Of a DNA stretch of 64,000 bases, positions 1-8,638 are shown one piece after another (position 1 is the first letter of the stretch; the number at the start of each line of letters is the position of its first letter). The stretch is from Streptomyces sp. DvalAA-43 (lineage in GTDB: Bacteria; Actinomycetota; Actinomycetes; Streptomycetales; Streptomycetaceae): assembly GCF_900091725.1 (NCBI RefSeq), contig NZ_FMBW01000065.1, positions 1-64,000 on the forward strand, read 5' to 3'. The notes under the pieces are model-generated. The model saw only the letters and a list, made by a program, of their open reading frames with translations. It did not search any database and was not told where the DNA came from. The translations under genes were made by a program, and so were the position numbers.

Positions 1-1157
1 CTGATGTCCAGGTCGAACTTGGCCGTCCGGGTCGGGACCGGTGTCAGTTCGGCCCTCACTCCGGGCAGCTCGAAGGGGATGCGGGCGGTGTCCTGCCAGG
101 CGAACATCACCTGGAACAGGGGGTGATGGGCGCTCGACCGCTCCGGGTTCAGGGTCTCCACGAGCCGGTCGAAGGGTGCGTCCTGGTGGTCATAGGCGGA
201 CAGCGCCTTGTCCCGCACCCGGTCGAGCACGTCCTCGAAGGTCGGGTTGCCCGACAGGTCGACGCGCAGCACCCAGGTGTTGACGAAGAAGCCGACCAAG
301 TCGGTCAGAGCCTCGTCGGTGCGCCCGGCGACCGGCGAGCCGATCGAGACATCGTCACCGCAGCCCAGCCGCGACAGCAGCACCGCGAGGACGGATTGCA
401 GCACCATCGGCGCCGACGCATCGTGGGCCCGGGCCAGCTCTTCGACGGCCGCCCAGTCCGCGGGCCCGACCGCGAACTCCACGAGGCCACCCTCATGGCT
501 GGGCACGGGCGGCCGCACGCGGTCCGTCGGTAGCGGCAAAGGCTGCGGAGCTCCAGCCAATTCTCTACGCCAATAAGCGAGTTGAAGAGACAGCTCACTG
601 CGGGGGTCGTTCTCGTCGCCCAGCACTTCCCGCTGCCACAGGGTGTAGTCGGCGTACTGGACCGGCAGCTCCTCCCACTGCGGCTCGCTCCCTGCGAGGC
701 GCGCGGTGTACGCGGTCGACAGGTCCCGTACGAGCGGGCCCATCGACTCGCCGTCGGCGGCGCTGTGGTGCATCGCCAGCGCCAGGACGTGCTCGTCGAC
801 GCCGCACCGGAACAGTGCCGCGCGGATCGGCACCTGCGCGGACAGGTCGAACCGGTGGCCCGCCACCCGGGCCACCGCGTCGTCCACCTCATCCGGCGCG
901 ATCTCGGAGAGCGGTACGTCAAACTCCAACTCATCCACGGATACGACCCGTTGGAATGGGCTTCCGTCGGCGTCCTGGACGAAACGCGTCCGCAGGCTCT
1001 CGTGCCGCGCCATCACATCCCGTACGGAGGCCACCAGCGCAGCCGGGTCCAGCGCGCCCGCGAAGCGCAACGCCACTGGAATGTTGTACGTCGCGGACGG
1101 CCCCTCGAACTGATCAAGGAACCAAAGGCGGCGCTGCGCAAACGACAACGGGATCAT
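1..1157 (-). CDS. NRPS, N-terminal condensation domain (truncated by window edge)
   Basis: The minus-strand frame is open from an ATG at 1157, with a GGGGAG ribosome site just upstream, to base 1, so only the first 385 or so residues are visible. The protein starts directly with an LCL/DCL-type condensation domain: the C1-like motif FAQRRLWFLDQF lies at residues 5-16, the catalytic HHSAADG motif is encoded near 765-785, and an FFVNTWVLR stretch and a KFDLDI segment follow in the usual order. C domains join a donor on an upstream carrier protein to the acceptor amino acid of their own module. It is divergent from the NRPS at 1603 and presumably shares its promoter region. Because it begins with C, it must receive a peptidyl or acyl chain from another protein of the cluster. 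The downstream A and T domains lie outside the window. Confidence 0.93.
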   Translation of the reverse strand, partial: MIPLSFAQRRLWFLDQFEGPSATYNIPVALRFAGALDPAALVASVRDVMARHESLRTRFVQDADGSPFQRVVSVDELEFDVPLSEIAPDEVDDAVARVAGHRFDLSAQVPIRAALFRCGVDEHVLALAMHHSAADGESMGPLVRDLSTAYTARLAGSEPQWEELPVQYADYTLWQREVLGDENDPRSELSLQLAYWRRELAGAPQPLPLPTDRVRPPVPSHEGGLVEFAVGPADWAAVEELARAHDASAPMVLQSVLAVLLSRLGCGDDVSIGSPVAGRTDEALTDLVGFFVNTWVLRVDLSGNPTFEDVLDRVRDKALSAYDHQDAPFDRLVETLNPERSSAHHPLFQVMFAWQDTARIPFELPGVRAELTPVPTRTAKFDLDI

Positions 1158-1395
1158 TCGTCTCTACTCCCCTGGTCATCTCTTCGCGGACTGGAACACC
1201 CGATTTGGGGAGCGGCGGCGCCCGGTCCTGCGGGCGAGGCTCTTACCCGAATCCTTTAATTCACCGCAAAACCAGTTGTACATTCGCCGTCTCGGCAGAC
1301 GAACGAAATACTCGTGAAAGGAATTGATTATGGGATCCGGCGCGCGGCCGGAACCGGCTCGACTCACCGTAGCAGCCGGTCAGCTGGGTGAATCC

Positions 1396-1411
1396 GTCCC
1401 GTCGACGGGAC
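1396..1411. promoter_or_regulatory. Palindromic operator candidate, copy 1
   Basis: GTCCCGTCGACGGGAC is a perfect palindrome with 6-bp arms and a 4-bp centre, 192 bp upstream of the NRPS at 1603 and 239 bp upstream of the NRPS starting at 1157. Matching copies occur at 13422-13437, 15063-15078 and 24557-24572, always in gaps before biosynthetic genes of this cluster. The binding protein is not known; the cluster's own regulators are candidates. Confidence 0.6.
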
Positions 1412-1557
1412 ATTTCACCGGCCGTGGCAAAGCCCAGTTGGCCACTGCCGAACAGTACGGTATAACGACCAGTGAATCCATACTGGATGCCCTTTCCCAA
1501 CGCCCCGATCGCCCAGCTCCGGGAGTCTCCTGGAAATCAGGAGCTTGATCTGATGAA

Positions 1558-1565
1558 CGCCGGCG
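1558..1565. promoter_or_regulatory. Possible LmbU-type core site
   Basis: CGCCGGCG lies 37 bp before the NRPS start at 1603. The same octamer has been reported as the core target of LmbU, and a LmbU-family gene lies at 15836-16498. In DNA this GC-rich an octamer is weak evidence on its own. Confidence 0.3.
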
Positions 1566-1602
1566 CGCTTGTGCACGTCCCATTCGCGAGAGGAACAGGA
1601 AA

Positions 1603-4600
1603 GTGAACCGTGCCCCCCGCCAGGACACCGCCGACACCGCCCGCCCGGAGCTTCCGCCGGTACTGGTGCCGACCGACCGACCACGCGGGACGGGGACACC
1701 ACCCCGGTGCTCGGCAGTGGCGCGTACCGAACTTGCGGCCGGCACGGCGCCCGTCGGCACCGCCCGGGACGACGTACTGTTCGCTGGCTTCGCGGCACTC
1801 CTGTACCGCTTCACGGGCCAGGAGCGGATCGGTGTCGACCGGATGGACCGCGCGGGCCGCACCGAGCACGTCCTGCTGACGGTCACAGGCGGTGCGACGC
1901 TGCGGGACGTGGCGCACGGCGCCGAACTCGGGCACGCCCCTGGAGCCGCCCCGGTCGGCATGCGGTTCGCACCGCCGGGGGAGTCCTCGCCCGACACGAC
2001 GGTACCGATGGAGCTCCAGCTGGTCCTGTACCCGGCCACGCACGGACGCAGCATGCTGGAACTCCACTACGACGGCGCTCTGTTCGACCGGTCGACGGCC
2101 GAGCGGATGCTCGCCCACTACCGGACGCTGGTCGACGACGCGACCCGGTCCCCGGACCGCCCCGTGGAGTTGCTGCGGCTGCTCACCGTCGCGCAGCGGC
2201 GGCGCATCCTCGTGGAGTGGAACCGCACGGGGGCCGATCTGCCGCACAACACCTGTCTGCACCATGCGTTCGAGGCCCGCGCGGAGCAGTCGCCCGACGC
2301 CGTCGCCGTCGTGCACGGCACCGAACGGTGGACCTACGGCCGGGTCGACGCCGAGGCGAACCGCCTCGCCCACCACCTGCGTTCGCTCGGGGTCGGCCCG
2401 GACGTGCGGGTCGGCCTGTGCCTCGACCGCTCGCCCGGCCTGCTGGTCGCGGTGCTGGGCATCCTGAAGGCGGGCGGCGCGTACGTGCCGCTGGACCCGG
2501 ACTATCCGGCGCAGCGGCTGACCGCCATGGCCGAGGGGACCTCGTGCGCCGTGACGGTCAGCCGCGAGGCGCTCGCCGCGCACCTCCCCGATGGAGGTAC
2601 GGGCGCGCACCTGGTGCTGCTCGACCGGGACGCCGACCTACTCGCCGCCCGGCCTTCGCACGCTCTCGGCACCACCGCCGGTCCCGACCAACTCTGCTAC
2701 GTCATCCACACCTCGGGTTCCACGGGCACGCCCAAGCCGATCGCGCTGCGCCACCGAGGGGTGATGAACAACCTCGCGGACCTCAACACCCGCTTCGGCG
2801 TGGGCCCGGGGGACTCGGTGCTGGCCCTGTCGTCGCCGAGCTTCGACATGTCCGTCTACGAGTTCCTGGGCATGACCGTTGCAGGCGGCACCGTGGTGGT
2901 CCCCGAGCAGGGCCGAGCCAAGGACCCCATGCACTGGGCGGAGTTACTGGCCGCTCACGGCGTCACTGTGTGGAACTCCGCACCGGCCCTCCTGGGCCTC
3001 CTGACCGACCATCTGGAACAGTCCGGCGCCCGGCGGCTGCCCCGGCTGCGGCTGGCGATGCTCGGCGGCGACTGGGTGCCGGTCCGGCTGCCCGACCGGG
3101 TCCACGCGCTCGCGCCGGGGCTGCGCTTCATCGTGATGGGCGGGGCCACGGAGGCCTCCATCCATTCGACGATCTACGAGGTCGGCACCGTCGATCCCGG
3201 CTGGTCGAGCATCCCGTACGGCCGTCCGATGGCCAACCAGCGCACGTACATACTCGACGAGGCCCGCCAGCCGGTGCCGCCCGGTGTGCCCGGCGAGCTG
3301 TACCTTGCCGGGACCGGCCTGGCCCGCGGCTACCTGGACCAGCCGGAGCGCACCGCCGAGCGGTTCGTCGACTGGTCGCACGGCGAGGTGACCGAACGTC
3401 TGTACCGCACGGGGGACCTGGCCCGGTTCGGCGCGGACGGCCTGATCGAGCTGCTGGGCCGGATGGACTTCCAGGTCAAGGTCAACGGGCTGCGGGTGGA
3501 GCTGGGCGAGATCGAGACCGTGCTGCGCGGCCACCCGGCGGTCCGGCAGGTCTCGGTGGTGGCCCGCGAGGGACGGTTGATCGCGTACGTGGTGCCCGTC
3601 GGACCCGGCGGGGACCCTGACACCTCCGACGCCCACGACGCCGCGGCCGTCAGTGACGAGCTGCGCGCCCTCGCGGCCGACCGGCTGCCGGAGTACATGG
3701 TCCCGCGGGCGTTCGTGACGCTGGACGCGCTGCCGCTGACGCCCAACGGCAAAGTGGACCGCGCGAACCTGCCCGAGCCGGTCTTCACCGGCGCCGACCA
3801 CCGGGAGCCGGGAACAGCGACGGAGCGGGTCCTGGCCGAAGTCTTCGCGGACGTGCTGGGCCGGGGCCTGGTCGGCGTCGACGACGACTTCCTCGCGGTG
3901 GGCGGCGACAGCGTGCGCGCCATCCAGGTGGTGACGCGGGCCCGGGCCAGAGGCTTCGAGATCACCGCACGCCAGCTGCTGGAACGGCGGACCGTCGCCG
4001 CGCTCGCCGGGGTCGCCGCCGCGACGGACCCGGCCGCGGCCGGGGACGAGAACGCGTTTGCTCCGCTGGTCACAGTGGACCCGGCCGATATCGAGGCGTG
4101 GCGGCGACGCCACCCGCGCCTGTCCGACGTGTGGCCGCTCACCGCAATGCAGTCCGGGATGCTGTTCGAGTCGATGCTCAACGACACCGGGCACGACACT
4201 TATCAGATTCAGACGGTCTTCCACCTGTCCGGCCCGGTCGATACGGACCGGCTGCGGGCGGCGGGCCAGGCACTGCTGGACCGGTACGCCAATCTGCGCG
4301 TCGCCTTCGTCCGCGACTCCACCGACAACCTGGTGCAACTCGTGGTGGACGGCGTCGAACTCCCGTGGCGCGAAGTCGTCATCGGCGACCCGCCGGAGGA
4401 CGAACGGGAAGGGGCACTGCGGCGGTTCCTTGCCGAGGACCGGACCGAGCGCTTCGACCCGGCCGCGCCGCCACTGCTGCGAATGGCGCTGGTGCGGCTG
4501 GGCCCGGACCGCGCCGAGCTGGTCCTCACCGCCCATCACGCACTCGTCGACGGATGGTCGGAGCATGTTCTCGCACACGACCTGCAACGGCTCTACGCCT

Positions 4601-7065
4601 CCGGCGGAGACGCCTCCGTCCTCGAACCGGTCTGCGGCTTCCGGGACTTCCTCGCCTGGCTAGCGCGCCGCGACACCGAGGAGGGGGACCGCGCGTGGGC
4701 CGCCGAACTGGCCGGCGTGGACGGGCCGACCCTGCTGACACCTCCCGGGGCGCTGCCCGACCCGCACGCCGGGGTGGGCGAGATCGCGCTGCCGCTGTCC
4801 CGGGACGAGTTTCGGCACCTGTCCCGGTGCTGCGCGGACCTGGGCGTCACGGTGAACTCGCTGGTGCAGGGCGCGTGGGCGGTGCTGCTCGGCGCACTGA
4901 CCGGCCGTACGGACGTGGTGTTCGGCGCCACCGTATCCGGGCGCCCTGGAGCGCTCGCGGGCGTGGAGTCGATGGTGGGACTTTTCATCAACACCGTTCC
5001 GGTGCGGGCCCGTTGGGAACCCGGTGCGACGGCAGCCGAGCTGCTGACCGGGCTGCGGGACCGGCAGACCCTGCTCCTGGACCATCACCACCACGGCCTG
5101 ACCGAGATCCACCGGGCCACCGGCGTCGACGCGCTGTTCGACACCCTGGTGGTGTTCCAGTCCTACCCGACGGGCCGCACTGACGCCGGAGCGGCACCGA
5201 CCCCCGCCGTCGAGGTCACGGGCGTCACGTCGGTGGGCACCGTGAACTATCCGCTGGCCCTGTTCGTCGAGCCGGACCGACTGACCGTGCAGTACCACCG
5301 CGGCCTGTACGACGAGGAGGCGGCCAAGTCCCTCACAGCCCGGTTCCGCTCGATCCTGCACCAGCTGGCCGCGTCCCCTGGCATGCGGGTGAGTGCGGTG
5401 GACCTGCTGTCGGCGGCCGAACGCGACTGGTTCACCGGCAAGTTCGACGACAGCACCGGCACCGCCGCCGAGACCCTGACCACCCTCTTCGAACGGCGGG
5501 CGGCGGCCGCCCCGGACGCGGTCGCCGTGGTGTGCGGGGAGCAGTCGCTGACATACGGGGACCTCGACACCCGGTCCGAGCGGCTGGCTCGCCTTCTGGC
5601 CGGGAAGGGCGTCGGATCCGAGTCCGTGGTCGCGCTCTCCGTGCCGCGCTCCACGCACCTGGCGGTGGCGCTGCTCGGGACGCTGAAGTCGGGCGCCGCC
5701 TACGCGCCCGCCGGCCCGGACGCCGTACCCGGCGCCGCTCTGACGCTCACCCTGGCGGACATCGAAGAGGCCGGGTCCACGGGACGCCGGGAGCAGGGCG
5801 CTCCCCTCGGAGCCGGGCACCTGGCGTGTCTGCGCCGCACGCCCGGGATCACGGGCCGCCTGGCGGTCGGCCATGACACGCTGGTCCAGGAGGTGCGGGA
5901 CTTCGTGTCCCGCGCGGGCCTCATCCCGGGAGCGCGGATGCTCGCGGCGTCGCCCGGCCCCGACGCGGCGGCCTTCGAGGTCCTCTCGGGACTGTGCGCG
6001 GGCGCGACGGTCGACGTGGCCGCGGACCCGGGGGCGGCGGACGGGCACGGCGACTGGAAGGGCGCCGTGGTGAGCACCACCGCCCCCGTCCTCGCCGGAG
6101 TGCTCGACCGCTCCCCCGGCACCGTCGACGCGGGCGCGGTGGTGCTCACCGGGGACGTGCCGTCCGGCCCACTCCTGCGGTACTTACGCGAGGGCGTGCC
6201 GGGCGCGCGGACCGCGCACGCGGGCGGCGGGCGCCGCTACGTGCTGGGCGCCGCGCTCCAGCCGCTGCCCGCGGGCGCGACGGGCGAACTCTACGTCGCC
6301 GGACCGGTGGCGCGCGGCTGGGCGGACGACACGGCCCTGACCGCGTCGCGGTTCGTCGCCGATCCTTACGGTCCACCCGGATCCCGGATGTATCGCACCG
6401 GCGACCTGGCCCGGTGGAACCGCGAAGGCGAGCTGGAGTACGCGGGGTGCGCGGGCGCGGACGCTCGGGTGCGCGGACGCCGGGTGCGGACCTGCGACGT
6501 CGAGTCGGTCCTCGCCGCACATCCGGGGGTGGCGCAGGGGCTGGTCGTCGCGCACGAGGGCGCGGGCAGCGGCGGTGACGACCTGCTCGTCGGCTACGTC
6601 GTGCCGCGGGGCGACGGAGGCGGTGCCGAGGCGGCGGAGCTGCGCGCGTTCTTGGCCCGGCGCCTGCCCGACGCCCTGGTTCCCACTGCCGTGGTGATCC
6701 TCGACCGGCTGCCGCTGACGGCAGACGGCGCCGTGGACCGCGGGGCCCTGCCGGACCCGGGCACCGGCTCGGCCGAAGGCCCGTACCGGGAGGGCAGGAC
6801 CCCGCGGGAGAAGGCGCTGTGCGCGATGTTCGCCGAGGCGATCGGGGTCGAGCGGATCGGCATCGACGACAACTTTCTTGCCCTCGGGGTCAATTCACTG
6901 ATGGCGGGCAAGCTGGTCGGCCGCATGCACCGCACGCTCGGCATCAAGTCGTCCATCCGGACGGTCTTCCGGTACCCGACGATCGCGCAGCTCTCGGGCC
7001 GGCTCGGGACCACGGCCGCCAAGAACCGGCCCCCGCTGCGCAGGATGACCGGAAACCAGGCCTGA
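1603..7065 (+). CDS. NRPS: C-remnant/A/T/C/degenerate A/T
   Basis: This 1820-residue protein starts at GTG 1603. Residues 1-200 match only the C-terminal half of a condensation domain and lack HHxxxDG. A first, complete A domain follows (A3 HTSGSTG near 369, YRTGDL, and NGK near 717), with a T domain carrying Ser770. Next is a full C domain with HHALVDG at 978-984. The second A domain (about 1290-1710) has lost its P-loop (RRTPGITG in place of a TSGSTG-type loop near 1411) and its catalytic A10 lysine (DGAVDR, Ala1710), although YRTGDLARW remains. The last T domain has a modified LGVNSL core with Ser1765. There is no thioesterase or other release domain. The first module probably starts or extends on its own amino acid; the second T must be loaded in trans, plausibly by the free A domain at 11768. 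A strong hairpin follows the stop codon. Confidence 0.95.
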   Translation: MNRAPRQDTADTARPELPPVLVPTDRPRGTGTPPRCSAVARTELAAGTAPVGTARDDVLFAGFAALLYRFTGQERIGVDRMDRAGRTEHVLLTVTGGATLRDVAHGAELGHAPGAAPVGMRFAPPGESSPDTTVPMELQLVLYPATHGRSMLELHYDGALFDRSTAERMLAHYRTLVDDATRSPDRPVELLRLLTVAQRRRILVEWNRTGADLPHNTCLHHAFEARAEQSPDAVAVVHGTERWTYGRVDAEANRLAHHLRSLGVGPDVRVGLCLDRSPGLLVAVLGILKAGGAYVPLDPDYPAQRLTAMAEGTSCAVTVSREALAAHLPDGGTGAHLVLLDRDADLLAARPSHALGTTAGPDQLCYVIHTSGSTGTPKPIALRHRGVMNNLADLNTRFGVGPGDSVLALSSPSFDMSVYEFLGMTVAGGTVVVPEQGRAKDPMHWAELLAAHGVTVWNSAPALLGLLTDHLEQSGARRLPRLRLAMLGGDWVPVRLPDRVHALAPGLRFIVMGGATEASIHSTIYEVGTVDPGWSSIPYGRPMANQRTYILDEARQPVPPGVPGELYLAGTGLARGYLDQPERTAERFVDWSHGEVTERLYRTGDLARFGADGLIELLGRMDFQVKVNGLRVELGEIETVLRGHPAVRQVSVVAREGRLIAYVVPVGPGGDPDTSDAHDAAAVSDELRALAADRLPEYMVPRAFVTLDALPLTPNGKVDRANLPEPVFTGADHREPGTATERVLAEVFADVLGRGLVGVDDDFLAVGGDSVRAIQVVTRARARGFEITARQLLERRTVAALAGVAAATDPAAAGDENAFAPLVTVDPADIEAWRRRHPRLSDVWPLTAMQSGMLFESMLNDTGHDTYQIQTVFHLSGPVDTDRLRAAGQALLDRYANLRVAFVRDSTDNLVQLVVDGVELPWREVVIGDPPEDEREGALRRFLAEDRTERFDPAAPPLLRMALVRLGPDRAELVLTAHHALVDGWSEHVLAHDLQRLYASGGDASVLEPVCGFRDFLAWLARRDTEEGDRAWAAELAGVDGPTLLTPPGALPDPHAGVGEIALPLSRDEFRHLSRCCADLGVTVNSLVQGAWAVLLGALTGRTDVVFGATVSGRPGALAGVESMVGLFINTVPVRARWEPGATAAELLTGLRDRQTLLLDHHHHGLTEIHRATGVDALFDTLVVFQSYPTGRTDAGAAPTPAVEVTGVTSVGTVNYPLALFVEPDRLTVQYHRGLYDEEAAKSLTARFRSILHQLAASPGMRVSAVDLLSAAERDWFTGKFDDSTGTAAETLTTLFERRAAAAPDAVAVVCGEQSLTYGDLDTRSERLARLLAGKGVGSESVVALSVPRSTHLAVALLGTLKSGAAYAPAGPDAVPGAALTLTLADIEEAGSTGRREQGAPLGAGHLACLRRTPGITGRLAVGHDTLVQEVRDFVSRAGLIPGARMLAASPGPDAAAFEVLSGLCAGATVDVAADPGAADGHGDWKGAVVSTTAPVLAGVLDRSPGTVDAGAVVLTGDVPSGPLLRYLREGVPGARTAHAGGGRRYVLGAALQPLPAGATGELYVAGPVARGWADDTALTASRFVADPYGPPGSRMYRTGDLARWNREGELEYAGCAGADARVRGRRVRTCDVESVLAAHPGVAQGLVVAHEGAGSGGDDLLVGYVVPRGDGGGAEAAELRAFLARRLPDALVPTAVVILDRLPLTADGAVDRGALPDPGTGSAEGPYREGRTPREKALCAMFAEAIGVERIGIDDNFLALGVNSLMAGKLVGRMHRTLGIKSSIRTVFRYPTIAQLSGRLGTTAAKNRPPLRRMTGNQA

Positions 7066-7090
7066 CGGACCCGCCCGGCGGAGGCGGACG

Positions 7091-7131
7091 CGGAGCGGCC
7101 CCGGATGCCTGGTGCACCCGGGGCCGCTCCG
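7091..7131. terminator. Bidirectional terminator hairpin
   Basis: A perfect 14-bp GC-rich stem (7091-7104 with 7118-7131) and a 13-base loop lie between the convergent ends of the NRPS (7065) and the SHMT-like gene (7151). It can serve both transcripts. Confidence 0.8.
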
Positions 7132-7150
7132 TCGTTCCGCCGGCCGCCGC

Positions 7151-8521
7151 TCAGAGGTCCTGGTACGCCGTGGGGAAGCGGCGACACACTTCCGCGACCC
7201 GCGAGCGGATCTCGTCCCGGTCCCGCGGTGCCAGATCGTAGGTGCGGTCGCTGGTGGGGTGGATGGTGACCAGGACACGGTCGACGAGGTCGGCGCAGTC
7301 GTCCATGTCGTCTTCGCGCATGCCGCGCTGGGCGGTGATGTTGGTGCCCAGTCGCAGGCCGCTGGTGACCAGGGGGGGTTTGGTGTCTCCGCGGATGCGG
7401 TTCTTGTTGGCGTGGATGCCGCAGCTCTCCAGGGCTGCCTCGGCGACGGTTCCCGTGATGCCGCGCTGGTAGGTGTCGAGCAGCACGGTGTGGTTGTCGG
7501 TGCCGCCGGTCAGGACCGGCCAGCCGCGCTTGTCCAGGGCCACGGCCAGGGCGGCGGCGTTGGCGGCGATGGCCCGGGCGGTTGCGGTGAACTCCGGTTG
7601 TGTGACCAGGGCCAGCGCACGGGCCTTCGCGGCGATGGCAGAGGGGTTCGGTGTGCCCTGGGACAGCGGGAACACCCCGCGCTGCAGCAGTTTGTGCAAC
7701 GGGGTGCCGTCCGGGCCCGGCTGATCGAAGTCCTTGCCACTGAGGATGATGCCGCCGCGCGGGCCGCCGAGCTGTTTGTAGGTGCTGGTGGTGGTGATGT
7801 GGGCCAGGTCGATGGGGCTGGGATGCACGCCCGCCGCCACGAGGCCCGCGATGTGCGAGATGTCGGCCAGCAGATAGGCCCCGACCGAATCGCTGATTTC
7901 GCGGAAGCGGGCGTAGTCGGGGATGCGGGGGTATGCGCTGGCGCCGATGATGACCAGTTTGGGGCGGTGCTCGCGGGCCATGCGCGCGGCCTGGTCCTCG
8001 TCGATGTAGCCCTCGGCGTCGAGCCCGTAATGGACGACGTCGAAGTAACGGCCGGTCACGGAGGCGGTGGCGCCGTGGGTGAGGTGGCCGCCGGAGTCCA
8101 GGTCCAGGCTCAGCAGGGTCTCGCCCGGGGCGAGGAGAGCGAACAGGACGGTCAGGTTGGCCGAGGAGCACGAGTGCGGCTGAACGTTGGCGTACTGGGC
8201 GCCGAAGGCGTTCTTGGCGCGTTCCACGGCCAGGCGTTCGACTTGGTCGAACTGGGTGGCGCCGGGGTGGTAGCGGGCGCCGGGGTATCCCTCCGCGGTG
8301 GCGTTGGCGAGTGCGGAGCCCGCGGCGGACAGGACCGAGGGCGCGGCGAGACTGGCGTGGGCGACCAATTGCAGGGTGTCGTTCTGGTACGTGACCTCAT
8401 GGTCGAGAGCGGCGGCGAGCGCCGGATCCTCGGCCCACAGCTCCTGACTGCCACGGGCCTGCAAGCACGCGTGCGAGGCGGTCGAACGGTGGATTCCCGC
8501 GCCGTTCCTGGTCAGAACCAC
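7151..8521 (-). CDS. SHMT-like PLP enzyme (serine/alpha-methylserine hydroxymethyltransferase family)
   Basis: This 456-residue fold-type I PLP enzyme belongs to the serine hydroxymethyltransferase (GlyA) family, which moves a one-carbon unit from methylene-tetrahydrofolate onto the alpha carbon of an amino acid. Visible motifs are NDTLQLVAHASLA near the N-terminus, EGYPGARYHPG (the GlyA substrate loop), the DISHIAGL block, and the PLP lysine Lys249 in TTTSTYKQLGGPRGG. Housekeeping enzymes read THKTLRGPRGG here, so the active-site neighbourhood is altered. I chose GTG 8521 because AGGAG sits 5 bases upstream; the longer TTG start at 8536 has none. FmoH of the JBIR-34/35 pathway is a known SHMT homologue making alpha-methylserine, and by analogy this gene may supply an alpha-branched residue. 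It is co-directional with the radical SAM gene. Confidence 0.88.
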   Translation of the reverse strand: MVLTRNGAGIHRSTASHACLQARGSQELWAEDPALAAALDHEVTYQNDTLQLVAHASLAAPSVLSAAGSALANATAEGYPGARYHPGATQFDQVERLAVERAKNAFGAQYANVQPHSCSSANLTVLFALLAPGETLLSLDLDSGGHLTHGATASVTGRYFDVVHYGLDAEGYIDEDQAARMAREHRPKLVIIGASAYPRIPDYARFREISDSVGAYLLADISHIAGLVAAGVHPSPIDLAHITTTSTYKQLGGPRGGIILSGKDFDQPGPDGTPLHKLLQRGVFPLSQGTPNPSAIAAKARALALVTQPEFTATARAIAANAAALAVALDKRGWPVLTGGTDNHTVLLDTYQRGITGTVAEAALESCGIHANKNRIRGDTKPPLVTSGLRLGTNITAQRGMREDDMDDCADLVDRVLVTIHPTSDRTYDLAPRDRDEIRSRVAEVCRRFPTAYQDL

Positions 8522-8638
8522 GAGTACTCCTAGCAATGGCGGTGGGAGGGACGGCCGACGGAGTGGGGATGCGACGACGCCGGAGCGCCGGGCGAGCGGC
8601 CGGTGCGGGGCCGGCCGGAACCGTACCGGCGCTCCGGT

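Larger units (their letters stand above)
1158..1602. other. Divergent promoter region between two NRPS genes
   Basis: This gap of 445 bases separates the two divergent NRPS genes. Open frames across it have no recognisable product and look like chance frames. It contains a perfect 16-bp palindrome (1396-1411) and a CGCCGGCG octamer (1558-1565), listed separately. Both are plausible regulator targets for the two operons. Confidence 0.6.

Noticed and set aside
305..934. 209-codon minus-strand frame at the left edge
   Set aside because: It is out of frame with the condensation domain, whose motifs read through in another minus frame that stays open to base 1.
2944..4587. 547-codon minus-strand frame
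   Set aside because: Antisense to the NRPS at 1603-7065. It has no domain and a composition typical of reverse-frame GC-rich DNA.
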